This document shows positions 28,969-35,944 of a DNA stretch of 35,944 bases, one piece after another. Every line of letters starts with the position of its first letter. Position 1 is the stretch's first letter. The DNA lies in NCBI GenBank assembly GCA_016933475.1, contig JAFGAW010000294.1, positions 1 through 35,944 of the forward strand, given 5' to 3'. The notes beneath the pieces are model-generated. The model searched no databases. It was not told where the DNA came from and saw nothing but the letters and a program-made list of their open reading frames with translations. This DNA comes from Thermoleophilia bacterium (GTDB taxonomy: Bacteria; Actinomycetota; Thermoleophilia; UBA2241). Made by a program: the position numbers and the translations under genes.

Positions 28969-29958
28969 ATGCACCGCACGACACTCACGACCGTACTGGT
29001 GGCGCTCCTGGCGCTGGCCGCCGTCTTGGCCTTCGCGGCCGGGTGCGGCGGGGACGGCGAAGAGCTGGCGGCCGAAGCGCCGCAGGTCGCCGAGCTGACG
29101 GCGGAGGAGATCGTCGCCCAGAGCGAACAGGCCATGCAGGACATCATGAGCGCGTCGTTCAACGTCGACCTGTCGATCAAGGTCGAAGGCGACCCCAGCG
29201 CGGCCAGCGACCCGCAGGCGCAGGCGCTCATGCAGTCCCCGATCACCCTGAAGGCGAGCGGTGCGAGCAGTGACGAGCCGGTCGCCGCCGACCTGTCGAT
29301 GACCTTCGGTCTCATGGGCCAGAACATCAAGATGGAGATGCGGGCGAAGGACGACCAGGCCTGGGTCGCCTACGAGGACCAGTGGTACAAGGTCCCGGCC
29401 GAGGACTCGAAGAACGCGACCGGCCAGCTCTCCGAGGGGGCCCTACCGACCGAGCAGCTCGAGGACATCGGGCTCGACCCGGACGAGTGGGACCTGACCT
29501 GGGAGCTGGTCGGGACCGAGGACCTTGCCGGCACGCAGGTCTACCACGTGAAGGGCACGGCCGACGCGGCGAAGTTCGCCGAGAGCCTCCTGAAGGCGCT
29601 CGACGACCCGCAGCTGGCCGAGAAGCTCGGCGCCGACGCTGCGCAGCAGTTGCAGGGCACCAAGGCGCAGAGCGAGAAAGAGCTCGAGCAGCTGCAGAAG
29701 GCGCTCGAGGACGTGAGCGTCGACACGTGGTACGAGGTCGAGACGTTCTACCTGCGCAAGGTCGACGCCAAGGCCGCCTTCGACATGACCGGCCTCGAGG
29801 ACGCAGAGGGCGTGACGGCGATGGACTTCACCATGCTGGTCGAGCTCAACGGCTTCAACGAGCCGGTGGAGGTCGAAGCGCCGAAGGACGCACAGCCGCT
29901 CGAGAAGCTCATGGAGGCCATGTTCGGCGGCATGTCACTGGAGGGCATGGATCTCTGA
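28969..29958 (+). CDS. LppX/LprG-like lipoprotein
   Basis: This 329-residue secreted lipoprotein has signal peptide MHRTTLTTVLVALLALAAVL and lipobox FAAGC (Cys about residue 26). The body resembles the LppX/LprG/LolA fold: ASFNVDLSIKVEG, then long beta strands, DQWYKVPAED, YHVKGTADAAKFAESLL. Such proteins bind lipids in a hydrophobic cavity, and LppX-type proteins carry lipids to the cell surface in mycobacteria. It has a charged coiled-coil-like insertion (KAQSEKELEQLQKALEDV). The ATG is preceded by a strong GAGAGGGAGGAGAG. No lipid-export partner is adjacent, so its ligand is unknown. Confidence 0.82.
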   Translation: MHRTTLTTVLVALLALAAVLAFAAGCGGDGEELAAEAPQVAELTAEEIVAQSEQAMQDIMSASFNVDLSIKVEGDPSAASDPQAQALMQSPITLKASGASSDEPVAADLSMTFGLMGQNIKMEMRAKDDQAWVAYEDQWYKVPAEDSKNATGQLSEGALPTEQLEDIGLDPDEWDLTWELVGTEDLAGTQVYHVKGTADAAKFAESLLKALDDPQLAEKLGADAAQQLQGTKAQSEKELEQLQKALEDVSVDTWYEVETFYLRKVDAKAAFDMTGLEDAEGVTAMDFTMLVELNGFNEPVEVEAPKDAQPLEKLMEAMFGGMSLEGMDL

Positions 29959-29989
29959 GAGGGAGGGCGCCGCGGGGCGTTGGGTCGAG

Positions 29990-30034
29990 ACGACGGCGGG
30001 GGCCGGCGCCTGTGGCGCCGGCCCCCGCCGTCGT
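29990..30034. terminator. Perfect 21-bp hairpin, bidirectional terminator
   Basis: Arms 29990-30010 and 30014-30034 pair perfectly around a TGT loop. It lies between the lipoprotein gene and the convergent zinc-ribbon gene, 5 bp from the latter's stop. There is no U-tract. Confidence 0.75.
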
Positions 30035-30038
30035 GCCC

Positions 30039-31238
30039 TCACCAGTTGAAGTCGCGCGCCTGCGTCTGCTCCCAGGAGGGCTTCTCGTCGTCGGTGCGCT
30101 GCCCGAGCAACGACTGCGAGACGATCTCGGGCGGCCGCTCGGCCGCGTCGCGCGGCGTGCGTCGGCCTGACGACGCCTCTTCTTCGGGGGGCGTCGCCGG
30201 CTCGCGGTCGCGCGCCGCCCTGCTGAGCTGCGCCGGGGCCAGCTGGACCGTGCCGTCGGGTCGCACGCTGGCGTTGGGCTGCAGGTCGGGGCGGTCTTCG
30301 TAGCCGCGCTCGGCGAGGCGCACACTGCCGGCGCCCTCGATGTCGACGGCGAAGCGATACCAGCCGAGCGACCAGAGAAAGGTCACGGCTGCCGTCTGCC
30401 CGTCGAAGCCCACATGGACCTGGGGAACGCCGAGGTCGGCGCTCGTGTCGGCGACCTTGCGGGGCACCGGGCTGACGTTGAGGATGTCGACGCCTCGCTG
30501 GAGCAGTGTGAGCGACGACACGCCCTCGTCGGGCTCGTCGGCGGGGACGATCGTGCTCTCGCCGGCGTCGTCCGCGCCCGCCGCCGCGGCGGCCTCGGCG
30601 AGGGCCGGTATAGCGGCCGTGTCCTCGCCCGCCGCCGGTTCGCCGGCCTCGGCCGCGTGGCCCGTCTCGATCGCGGGCTCCTCGGCCGGCGCCTCGCTCT
30701 CCTCGCCGTACGCCGCTTCGTCGAGCGCGGCCACGGCCGGCGGTGCCTCCGGCTGCGGGGCATCGATCGGCGGCGCCTCAGCCACGCCCTGCTCGTCGTA
30801 CGGTGCTTCGGCGGCGAGTGCGTGCTCGCCGGTGACTTCGTCGTCGGCGAGGAGGACCGCAGTCTCTGGCGAGACCGGGGCTGCCCCCTCCGACTCTGCT
30901 CGCAGGAGGGCGAGCTGACCCGCGAGCTCCTGCCGCTCGGCCTCGCTGCGCGCGAGGCGGGCCTCGAGGTGCTCGATCTGTGCGTCTTTCTCCTTGAGGG
31001 CGCGCCAGAACGTGTCGCTGTCGCTGCGGTCCTTGTCGCCGGGCTCGGGCGCGGAGCCCGTGAAGACGTGCGCCTTACCCTTCTCCGCCGACGGTCGGCC
31101 GCAGAGCGAGCAGATCAGGCGCTCGTTACCGTCTTCGTCGACGATGCGGTGCGTCAACTCACCGGCGAGCAGCGACCGGCCGCACTCCGCGCAGACGGAG
31201 CCCGAGGTGTCGCGCTTACCGCGTCCGAAGAGTCCCAA
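30039..31238 (-). CDS. Zinc-ribbon and coiled-coil protein of unknown function
   Basis: This 399-residue protein begins with a zinc ribbon (Cys16, Cys19, Cys43, Cys46: VCAECGRSLL and ICSLCGRPS). A coiled coil follows (FWRALKEKDAQIEHLEARLA). Next is a long acidic Ala/Glu/Pro-rich linker (about 115-250) and a folded beta domain (about 255-330: LLQRGVDILNVSPVPRKVAD, WSLGWYRFAVDIEG), ending in a charged tail. The start is TTG at 31238. No other in-frame start is possible because TGA codons lie directly upstream, and AGGAG is 9 nt before it. No known family is recognised. The shape suggests a cytosolic scaffold or regulator. Confidence 0.75.
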   Translation of the reverse strand: MGLFGRGKRDTSGSVCAECGRSLLAGELTHRIVDEDGNERLICSLCGRPSAEKGKAHVFTGSAPEPGDKDRSDSDTFWRALKEKDAQIEHLEARLARSEAERQELAGQLALLRAESEGAAPVSPETAVLLADDEVTGEHALAAEAPYDEQGVAEAPPIDAPQPEAPPAVAALDEAAYGEESEAPAEEPAIETGHAAEAGEPAAGEDTAAIPALAEAAAAAGADDAGESTIVPADEPDEGVSSLTLLQRGVDILNVSPVPRKVADTSADLGVPQVHVGFDGQTAAVTFLWSLGWYRFAVDIEGAGSVRLAERGYEDRPDLQPNASVRPDGTVQLAPAQLSRAARDREPATPPEEEASSGRRTPRDAAERPPEIVSQSLLGQRTDDEKPSWEQTQARDFNW

Positions 31239-31261
31239 CCGTCATCACTCCTCACGCCGGG

Positions 31262-31277
31262 CAGCCCGAAAGGGCTG
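31262..31277. other. Short hairpin in zinc-ribbon gene leader
   Basis: CAGCCC-GAAA-GGGCTG is a perfect 6-bp stem about 25 nt before the TTG start. It could be a terminator for the DUF2007 gene or a leader structure. A TATCAT box (31301-31306, minus) upstream may start a separate transcript. Confidence 0.35.
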
Positions 31278-31315
31278 GGGAGGGCCTGTCCGAAGGGCAA
31301 ATGATAGCACGCAGG

Positions 31316-31552
31316 CTAGACGTCCTCGTCCTCTTCTTCAGGCATGGTCTCGTACTGGGCGAGGACGTCACGCGCGCGGTCGGCGTCGGCCTCGCGCACC
31401 AGCACCCGGAAGGGCGAGACCGACGGCGTCGGCAGGGCGTCCTCGCGCCCGCTGCCGCTCACCACCGCCTCGATGCCGGCCTGTTCGAGGACGCCGACGA
31501 TGACATTGGCGAGACCGGTGTCGTTCACGCTCGTCACTGGGACCAGATCCAT
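31316..31552 (-). CDS. DUF2007-type small signalling protein
   Basis: This 78-residue protein has the DUF2007 pattern: LVPVTSVNDTGLANVIVGVL at the start, EQAGIEAVVSG, then FRVLVREADADRARDVLAQ. DUF2007 domains are small alpha-beta folds called putative signal-transducing proteins and resemble PII-like or ACT-like ligand binders. The C-terminus is a poly-acidic tail (EEEDEDV). GAGGTG lies upstream of the ATG at 31552, and a TATACT box is at 31603-31608 on the minus strand, so it likely has its own promoter. Confidence 0.8.
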   Translation of the reverse strand: MDLVPVTSVNDTGLANVIVGVLEQAGIEAVVSGSGREDALPTPSVSPFRVLVREADADRARDVLAQYETMPEEEDEDV

Positions 31553-31602
31553 CGCGTCACCTCGCAGTCCGGCGTGGCGGTGGCGCCGTGCGGCGCACCC
31601 CG

Positions 31603-31608
31603 AGTATA
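31603..31608 (-). promoter_or_regulatory. -10 box (TATACT) upstream of second DUF2007 gene
   Basis: A consensus TATACT on the minus strand lies 50 nt upstream of the ATG at 31552, in a 133-bp gap between the two DUF2007 genes. The -35 is unclear. Confidence 0.45.
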
Positions 31609-31685
31609 CCCGGCCTCCGACGGGGCACCGGGACGGGGCGTCGTATGGAGGTGGTCGGACCCGGGTGCGCGATGCGGCCGCCGGC

Positions 31686-32018
31686 TCAGCGCGTGCGACG
31701 TTCGCCCCCGTGCGGCGAATCGCGGTCGGCCGCCGACCGGTCGTCCTCGGTCGGGTCGCCGTCTCTCCTCATCTCGTCCTCCGCGCCGGGATCACCGTCA
31801 TCTGCGGCGAGCAGGGCGACCGCGCGCTCCGCGTCCTCCTCGAAGACGGTCACGGTGACCGCCGCGACCTGCGGTATGCCGGCGTAGAGGCGACCGAGGA
31901 ACTCGCCGGAGACGATCGCCGGGATCCCTTCGGCCTCCAGCGCCGTGCGCCAGATGTGGGCGAGAGCATGGCCGGTGGTCTGGGCGATCACGACGGTGCG
32001 CCGCGTGCCTGCGCTCAC
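31686..32018 (-). CDS. DUF2007-like protein coupled to nfo
   Basis: This 110-residue protein has a DUF2007-like core (VVIAQTTGHALAHIWRTALE, AEGIPAIVSGEF, VTVTVFEEDAERAVALL) followed by an acidic, Arg-rich tail that looks disordered. The start GTG at 32018 overlaps the stop of endonuclease IV by 4 bases (GTGA), so the two are translated together. It is a distant paralogue of the next gene downstream. Why it should be tied to a DNA repair enzyme is unknown. Confidence 0.78.
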   Translation of the reverse strand: MSAGTRRTVVIAQTTGHALAHIWRTALEAEGIPAIVSGEFLGRLYAGIPQVAAVTVTVFEEDAERAVALLAADDGDPGAEDEMRRDGDPTEDDRSAADRDSPHGGERRTR

Positions 32019-32866
32019 GCGTCGGTCCGCAGGCTGCGCAGCAGCTCGATGTTGCGCAGATCGGGGCCTTCGCCGTCGAACCCTGGCACTTCGAGGATGC
32101 CGGGCAGCTCGGCGAAGGCCGGATGGTTCACGATTTCGCGGAAGGCTGCGAGACCCAGCTCGCCCTCGCCGATGTTGGCGTGCCGGTCGCGGTTCGAGCC
32201 GAGCGGCGTCTTCGAGTCGTTGACGTGGAGGAGCTCGAGGCGCTTGAGGCCGCAGGCGGCGTCGAGCGCCTCGAGCGCCCGGTCGATGTCCTCACGCGTG
32301 CGCAGATCGAAGCCGGCGGCGAAGAGGTGGCAGGTGTCGAGGCACAGACCGATGCGCGGGTCGCCACCGACCGAGTCGATCATCGCCCCGAGCTCGTCGA
32401 AGTTGACCCCCATGGTGCCGCCGGCGCCGGCCGTGTCCTCGAGCAGCACACGGACCTCGGAGTCCCCTACCTCCGCCAGCACCTCGCCGAGGGCGTGCTG
32501 CACGCGCGTCAAGCCGGCCTCGAAGCCGGCGCCCTGATGTGAGCCGATGTGGGTGACGATCGCGTCGACGCCGAGCTGCTCGGCCGAACGCGCGGCGGCG
32601 ACGAGGGCGGCGACGGACTTCTCGTAGAACTCCTCGTTGGTCGTCGCCAGGTTGATCAGGTAGATCGTGTGGATGACGGCGTAGCGGATCGGGGACGCGG
32701 CGCGCGCCTCGCGAAAGCGCGCCGCGTCCTTCTCCTTGTAGACCATCGGCGCCCAGGTGCGCGGGCTGCCCGCGAAGAACTGGATCGCCTCGCAGCCCAG
32801 CTCGACGCCGTTCTCGATCGCCTTCCAGACCCCGCCCGAGGCCTTCACGTGGGCGCCGATGTACAT
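32015..32866 (-). CDS. nfo: Endonuclease IV (AP endonuclease)
   Basis: This 283-residue zinc-dependent enzyme cuts DNA 5' of abasic sites in base excision repair. The TIM-barrel motifs are all visible: IGAHVKASGGVWKAIENG, QFFAGSPRTW, AVIHTIYLINLAT, VTHIGSHQGAG, VLLEDTAGAGGTMG, IGLCLDTCHLFAAGFD, LLHVNDSKTPLGSNRDRHAN, IGEGELG and ILEVPG. These supply the metal-binding His, Glu and Asp residues. The ATG at 32866 has a strong GAGGAGG upstream. It follows the CocE-like gene by 65 bp and is coupled to a DUF2007-like gene. Confidence 0.97.
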   Translation of the reverse strand: MYIGAHVKASGGVWKAIENGVELGCEAIQFFAGSPRTWAPMVYKEKDAARFREARAASPIRYAVIHTIYLINLATTNEEFYEKSVAALVAAARSAEQLGVDAIVTHIGSHQGAGFEAGLTRVQHALGEVLAEVGDSEVRVLLEDTAGAGGTMGVNFDELGAMIDSVGGDPRIGLCLDTCHLFAAGFDLRTREDIDRALEALDAACGLKRLELLHVNDSKTPLGSNRDRHANIGEGELGLAAFREIVNHPAFAELPGILEVPGFDGEGPDLRNIELLRSLRTDA

Positions 32867-32931
32867 GCCGTCCTCCTCTCGCCGTCAGACACGGCTCCGG
32901 CCTCCCCGCCGGACGCTGTCGGCTCCCGCTC

Positions 32932-35130
32932 TCAGACCATGTCACGAGGGAAGCTGCGCTCCCACGCGCGCGCGAACACCTCGCGCCCGCCATCGGCGTC
33001 AGGAGCGTCGGCTCCTGCACCGCCGGCTCTCCCACCGCCTGCTCCCGCGGTGACATCCTCTCCCGGCATCGCCGCCGGGTCGCCCGGGTGGCCGCCGCTC
33101 GATGCCGATCGAACGCCACCCTCGCGCACCGAGACGCTCTCCTTGACGTGGAAGTGCTGCGTGTCGCAGGTCATCTCCCCACGGGCGACGATGCGGAACC
33201 GCCCCTGGGTGCCGCGAATCAGCACCGACTCGACGCTCACGGAGACACGGGCGCTGAGGGGCTCGCCCTCGCGGATCGCGTAGCTGACCTCGTTGTGCTC
33301 CTCGGTCTCCCAGCCGTTCGGTAGCACGACGGCGCCGCCGTCCACGTAGGTGAACGTCCAGGTGAGGCTGTCGTCGGCGAGGTCGCGCGTGTACGTGCGG
33401 CCGCCGGGCCCGCCGCCGACGGTGCGCTCGCCGAGCCCGGCGGCGACCTCCGGGGGGCCGAAGGCGGGCAGCTCGGCGTCGGCGTCCCGTGGCGGCCGCA
33501 CCGGCAGCTCGAGCCGCGAGTCGCCGGCGACGACCTCGAGGGTCACGGGCTCGGGCGACGGCCAGGCCCACGGCCAGTAGGTGGGCGAGAGCGCGAGGCG
33601 CAGGCGGTGGCCGGCCGGGAAGGCGTGGGCGGCGGCGTCGAGCGGCACCGTCGCCTCGTACTCCCGGCCGGGCTCGAGCGCCTGCGGCTCGGCGTGGCCG
33701 GCGAGGTGCGTGAGGTTGAAGACCTGCTGGGCGACGACGCGCGAGACGCCGTCGGGAGCGACATCGGCGAGGCGTGCCGCCACGAGGGCCAGCGGGCGGT
33801 CGCTGGCGAAGCGCAGGCGCAGTACCGGGTGGCCGAGGATCTCGAGGCCCGCGGCGAGCGGCGCCGAGGTGAAGACCAGTGACTGGCCCTCGGCGGCGCG
33901 CTGGTCAGGCGCCCAGTCCGAGGGCTGAGCCTCGGCGCACCAGGCGCCGGCGTCGGCGCCGCAGAGCTGGGCGCCGCGGATGCGCAGCCGGCCGCGTTCG
34001 TCGGCGCCGCCGGCCGCCGCGGCCTCCGGGTCGACGCTGCCCCCTGCGGCTCCCCGCAGCACGCCGTCGGCGCCGAGCCGCAGGGCGCGTGCGGCGATCC
34101 GCGGCGACGGCCACTCCTCCTCGGCGACCCAGCGTCCGGGCTGGTGCTCGAGCAGCGGCCGCGGCGGTACGTACTCCTCCATCCACACGCGCAGCATGGG
34201 CTCGTCCATGATCCCGGTGTCGATGCCCTTGAGCCAGTGGTCCCACCAGCGCAGGGCCTCCTGGAGGTAGCCGATCTCGGGCGTGGGCACCGACTGCATC
34301 GGCCAGGTGTGCGGCCAGGGGCCGATGAGCCCCTTGCGCGGCCCCTCGAGCCCGGCGAGGAGGCGGAGCACGGAGTTCGTATAGCCGTCGATCCAGCCGC
34401 CGATCGCGTAGACCGGCACCTCGATGGCGCCGTAGTCCTCGCAGACCGAGCCGTGCCGCCAGTAGTCGTCGCGGCGCTGGTGGGCCAGCCAGTGGTGGAC
34501 CCAGGGCTCGTTGTGCTCGAGACGCTGCCTCCAGAGCTCGCGCCAGCGTTCGCCGACGGCGACCTCGTGCGGCGGCTGGCACTGCCAATTCAGCATGCAG
34601 CAGCTCCAGTGCAGGAGGTCGGTGGCGAGCACGCAGCCGCCCTTGTAGTGGACGTCGTCGGCGTAGCGGTCGTCGGTCGACATGGCGGTGATGATCGCCT
34701 TGAGCGCCGGCGGCCGCAGGGCGGCGAGCTGCAGGCTGTTGAAGCCGCCCCACGAGATGCCGGTCATCCCCACGTTGCCGTCGCACCACGGCTGGGCGGC
34801 GATCCAGGCGATGACCTCGAGGAGGTCGCGCTGCTCCTGAGGGGCGTATTCGTCGGTGAGCAGGCCGTCCGACTCGCCGGCGCCGCGCAGGTCGACGCGC
34901 ACGCAGGCGTAGCCGTGCCCGGCGAGGTAGCGGTGGATGGGCGCGTCGCGCACCGCCGTGCCGTCGCTCAGGCGGTAGGGGAGGGCTTCGAGGATAGCGG
35001 GGACGGGGGCCGGCGCGGCGTCGCGCGGCAGCCAGACGCGGGCGGCGAGACGGGCGCCGTCGGCCATGGGGATCCACACGTACTCGAGCAGGTCGACCTC
35101 GTGCGGGAACTGGGTGCGGACCGCCGGCAT
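32932..35130 (-). CDS. CocE/NonD-family serine hydrolase (X-Pro dipeptidyl-peptidase-like)
   Basis: This 732-residue hydrolase has an alpha/beta-hydrolase N-terminal domain and a C-terminal jelly roll. The start (VWIPMADGARLAARVWLP) and VRVDLRGAGESDG are typical, and the nucleophile is Ser126 in GISWGG. The C-terminal beta domain (VFTSAPLAAGLEILGHPVLR, FPAGHRLRLALSPTYWPWAW) matches PepX_C. A Gly/Ala-rich insertion of about 45 residues precedes the family end (VFARAWERSFPRDMV). Family members cleave X-Pro peptides, cocaine or glutaryl acyl groups, so the true substrate cannot be read here. There is no signal peptide. The ATG at 35130 has GGAGG. Confidence 0.92.
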   Translation of the reverse strand: MPAVRTQFPHEVDLLEYVWIPMADGARLAARVWLPRDAAPAPVPAILEALPYRLSDGTAVRDAPIHRYLAGHGYACVRVDLRGAGESDGLLTDEYAPQEQRDLLEVIAWIAAQPWCDGNVGMTGISWGGFNSLQLAALRPPALKAIITAMSTDDRYADDVHYKGGCVLATDLLHWSCCMLNWQCQPPHEVAVGERWRELWRQRLEHNEPWVHHWLAHQRRDDYWRHGSVCEDYGAIEVPVYAIGGWIDGYTNSVLRLLAGLEGPRKGLIGPWPHTWPMQSVPTPEIGYLQEALRWWDHWLKGIDTGIMDEPMLRVWMEEYVPPRPLLEHQPGRWVAEEEWPSPRIAARALRLGADGVLRGAAGGSVDPEAAAAGGADERGRLRIRGAQLCGADAGAWCAEAQPSDWAPDQRAAEGQSLVFTSAPLAAGLEILGHPVLRLRFASDRPLALVAARLADVAPDGVSRVVAQQVFNLTHLAGHAEPQALEPGREYEATVPLDAAAHAFPAGHRLRLALSPTYWPWAWPSPEPVTLEVVAGDSRLELPVRPPRDADAELPAFGPPEVAAGLGERTVGGGPGGRTYTRDLADDSLTWTFTYVDGGAVVLPNGWETEEHNEVSYAIREGEPLSARVSVSVESVLIRGTQGRFRIVARGEMTCDTQHFHVKESVSVREGGVRSASSGGHPGDPAAMPGEDVTAGAGGGRAGGAGADAPDADGGREVFARAWERSFPRDMV

Positions 35131-35205
35131 GGGCGCCTCCGGGAGAGATCGGCAGGGCGCCCCGAGTCTATCGGCGGCCGCCGAGGGCGGGCAACGGTGC
35201 TGTGA

Positions 35206-35211
35206 TAGGGT
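35206..35211 (+). promoter_or_regulatory. Possible -10 (TAGGGT) for the asparagine-synthase-like gene
   Basis: TAGGGT fits TANNNT and lies 4 bp before the 14-bp hairpin, which would place the transcript start inside the stem's first arm. No -35 was found. The support is weak. Confidence 0.28.
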
Positions 35212-35214
35212 GTC

Positions 35215-35246
35215 TCGCGCGGCCGGCCGGGAGGCCGGCCGCGCGA
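35215..35246. other. Perfect 14-bp hairpin in leader of asparagine-synthase-like gene
   Basis: Arms 35215-35228 and 35233-35246 pair exactly around a GGGA loop, 30 bp before the ATG. It lies between the divergent CocE-like gene and this gene. It could be a leader structure or a terminator-like element. Confidence 0.55.
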
Positions 35247-35276
35247 CGGTGAACGACGCGAGGGAGTCACCCGCCC

Positions 35277-35944
35277 ATGAGCGGCATCTTCGGCTTCGCC
35301 GGACCGCCCGATCACGCGCTCCTCGCCCGCATGGCCGCGGTGCTCGCGCACCGCGGCCCGGACGGCGGCGGCGCCCTGGAGCGCGACGCCGTCAGCCTCG
35401 GCCATCGCCGGCTCGCCGCCGGCGAAGGGGCCGAAGGCCGGCAGCCCCTTGCCAACGAGGACGAGACCGTCTGGCTCGTCTGCGACGGTCAGGTCCTCAA
35501 CGGCGACGAGCTGCGCGTCGAGCTCGAGGAGCTGGGTCACGTTTTCGCCACGGTGGGCGACGCGGAGGTCATCGTCCACGCCTACGAGCAGTGGGGCGAC
35601 GCCTGCGCGGCGCGCTTCAACGGCAGGTGGGCGTTGGCGATCGCCGACTTTCGCACTCCCGGGGGGGCCGCGGCGGGCGGCGAGGCAGGCACCGGCGCGG
35701 GGCGCACGGCCGGCCGCCTCGTGCTGTGCCGCGACCATCTCGGCATCAAGCCGCTGTACTACGCGCGCTCTCCGGTGTCGGGGAGCCTGCTCTTCGCCAG
35801 CGAGATCAAGGCGCTGCTGCAGGACCCGGAGGTGGCCGCGCGCCCCGACGACCAGGTCGTCTTCGAGTACCTCGAGCACGGCCTGCTCGATCACCGCCCG
35901 GAGACTTTTTTCGAGGGCGTGTACCGGGTGCCGGCAGCGAGCAC
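35277..35944 (+). CDS. Asparagine synthase-like protein, N-terminal part, Cys2 replaced by Ser
   Basis: Only the first 222 codons are in the window, and the gene continues to the right. They match the class II glutamine amidotransferase domain of AsnB: HRGPDGGG, HRRLA, FNGRWALAIAD, RDHLGIKPLYY and FASEIKALL. In active glutaminases the second residue is the nucleophilic Cys (MCGIxG). Here the sequence is MSGIFGFAG, with AGC instead of TGC, so glutamine hydrolysis is probably lost and ammonia would be needed. The ATG at 35277 is preceded by GAGGGAG about 10 nt upstream. No upstream in-frame start would restore a Cys. Whether it makes asparagine or amidates another molecule cannot be told from half the protein. 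Confidence 0.85.
   Translation, partial: MSGIFGFAGPPDHALLARMAAVLAHRGPDGGGALERDAVSLGHRRLAAGEGAEGRQPLANEDETVWLVCDGQVLNGDELRVELEELGHVFATVGDAEVIVHAYEQWGDACAARFNGRWALAIADFRTPGGAAAGGEAGTGAGRTAGRLVLCRDHLGIKPLYYARSPVSGSLLFASEIKALLQDPEVAARPDDQVVFEYLEHGLLDHRPETFFEGVYRVPAAS

Noticed and set aside
1-35944. CRISPR array, tRNA, rRNA, insertion sequence or prophage
   Set aside because: I looked for regularly spaced repeats, cloverleaf ends with CCA, transposase motifs and phage structural genes on both strands and saw none.

Overview
The window is very GC-rich, gene-dense bacterial chromosome. Many starts are GTG or TTG, genes often overlap by 4 bases (ATGA/GTGA), and codon third positions are almost always G or C. 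Gene content (Tat-type lipoprotein PotD, MarR plus heterodimeric ABC exporter, YidC with a basic tail, DUF2007 proteins, CocE-like hydrolase) and several apparently leaderless starts fit an actinobacterium. A deep lineage such as Thermoleophilia is my guess and is not proven. I see no phage genes, insertion sequences, CRISPR array, rRNA or tRNA. Both window ends cut a gene: a probable MoxR-type ATPase at the left, and the amidotransferase half of an asparagine-synthase-like protein at the right.

Layout. 1-2753: a MoxR start (minus), a SulP/STAS anion transporter, and a two-gene DUF4160-like plus HTH module resembling a toxin-antitoxin pair. 2773-3982: nitroreductase and a CsaA-type tRNA-binding protein (minus). 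4237-8654: a MarR regulator with a palindromic operator over its own promoter, coupled to two half-transporters whose ATPase motifs are degenerate in complementary ways, as in heterodimeric exporters. 8732-9921: a GreA/GreB-like factor and a ferritin, divergent around a shared dyad. 10013-12365: an ABC-2 exporter pair and a small membrane protein (minus). 12525-16713: an MttB-like methyltransferase, an FMN split-barrel protein and a PEP-synthase-like phosphotransferase (minus), divergent from an orphan PotD lipoprotein (17097-18302). 18473-21218: a tightly overlapped PAP2 phosphatase - M28 peptidase-like - YchF operon (minus). 21346-22997: the UPF0237 (ACT)/UPF0210 pair. 23088-26034: a membrane-anchored linker protein (minus), RlmN (plus) and a DUF4388 protein with four cysteines (minus). 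26175-28783: the conserved rpmH-rnpA-yidD-yidC-jag cluster, here without dnaA upstream or rsmG/parAB downstream. 28969-29958: a LppX/LolA-like lipoprotein. 30039-35130: a minus-strand block of CocE-like hydrolase, endonuclease IV, two DUF2007 proteins and a zinc-ribbon protein.

The parts most worth a second look are: the MttB / flavin-barrel / PEP-synthase-like operon, whose last enzyme lacks the PEP-binding barrel; the DUF4160-HTH module with a GTTACC-N6-GGTAAC dyad over its ribosome site; an M28-like protein lacking the Glu-Glu catalytic pair; and the asparagine-synthase homologue with Ser in place of the nucleophilic Cys2. Convergent gene ends repeatedly carry long perfect GC hairpins without a U-tract. 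All functional calls rest on reading motifs by eye; no database search was possible.
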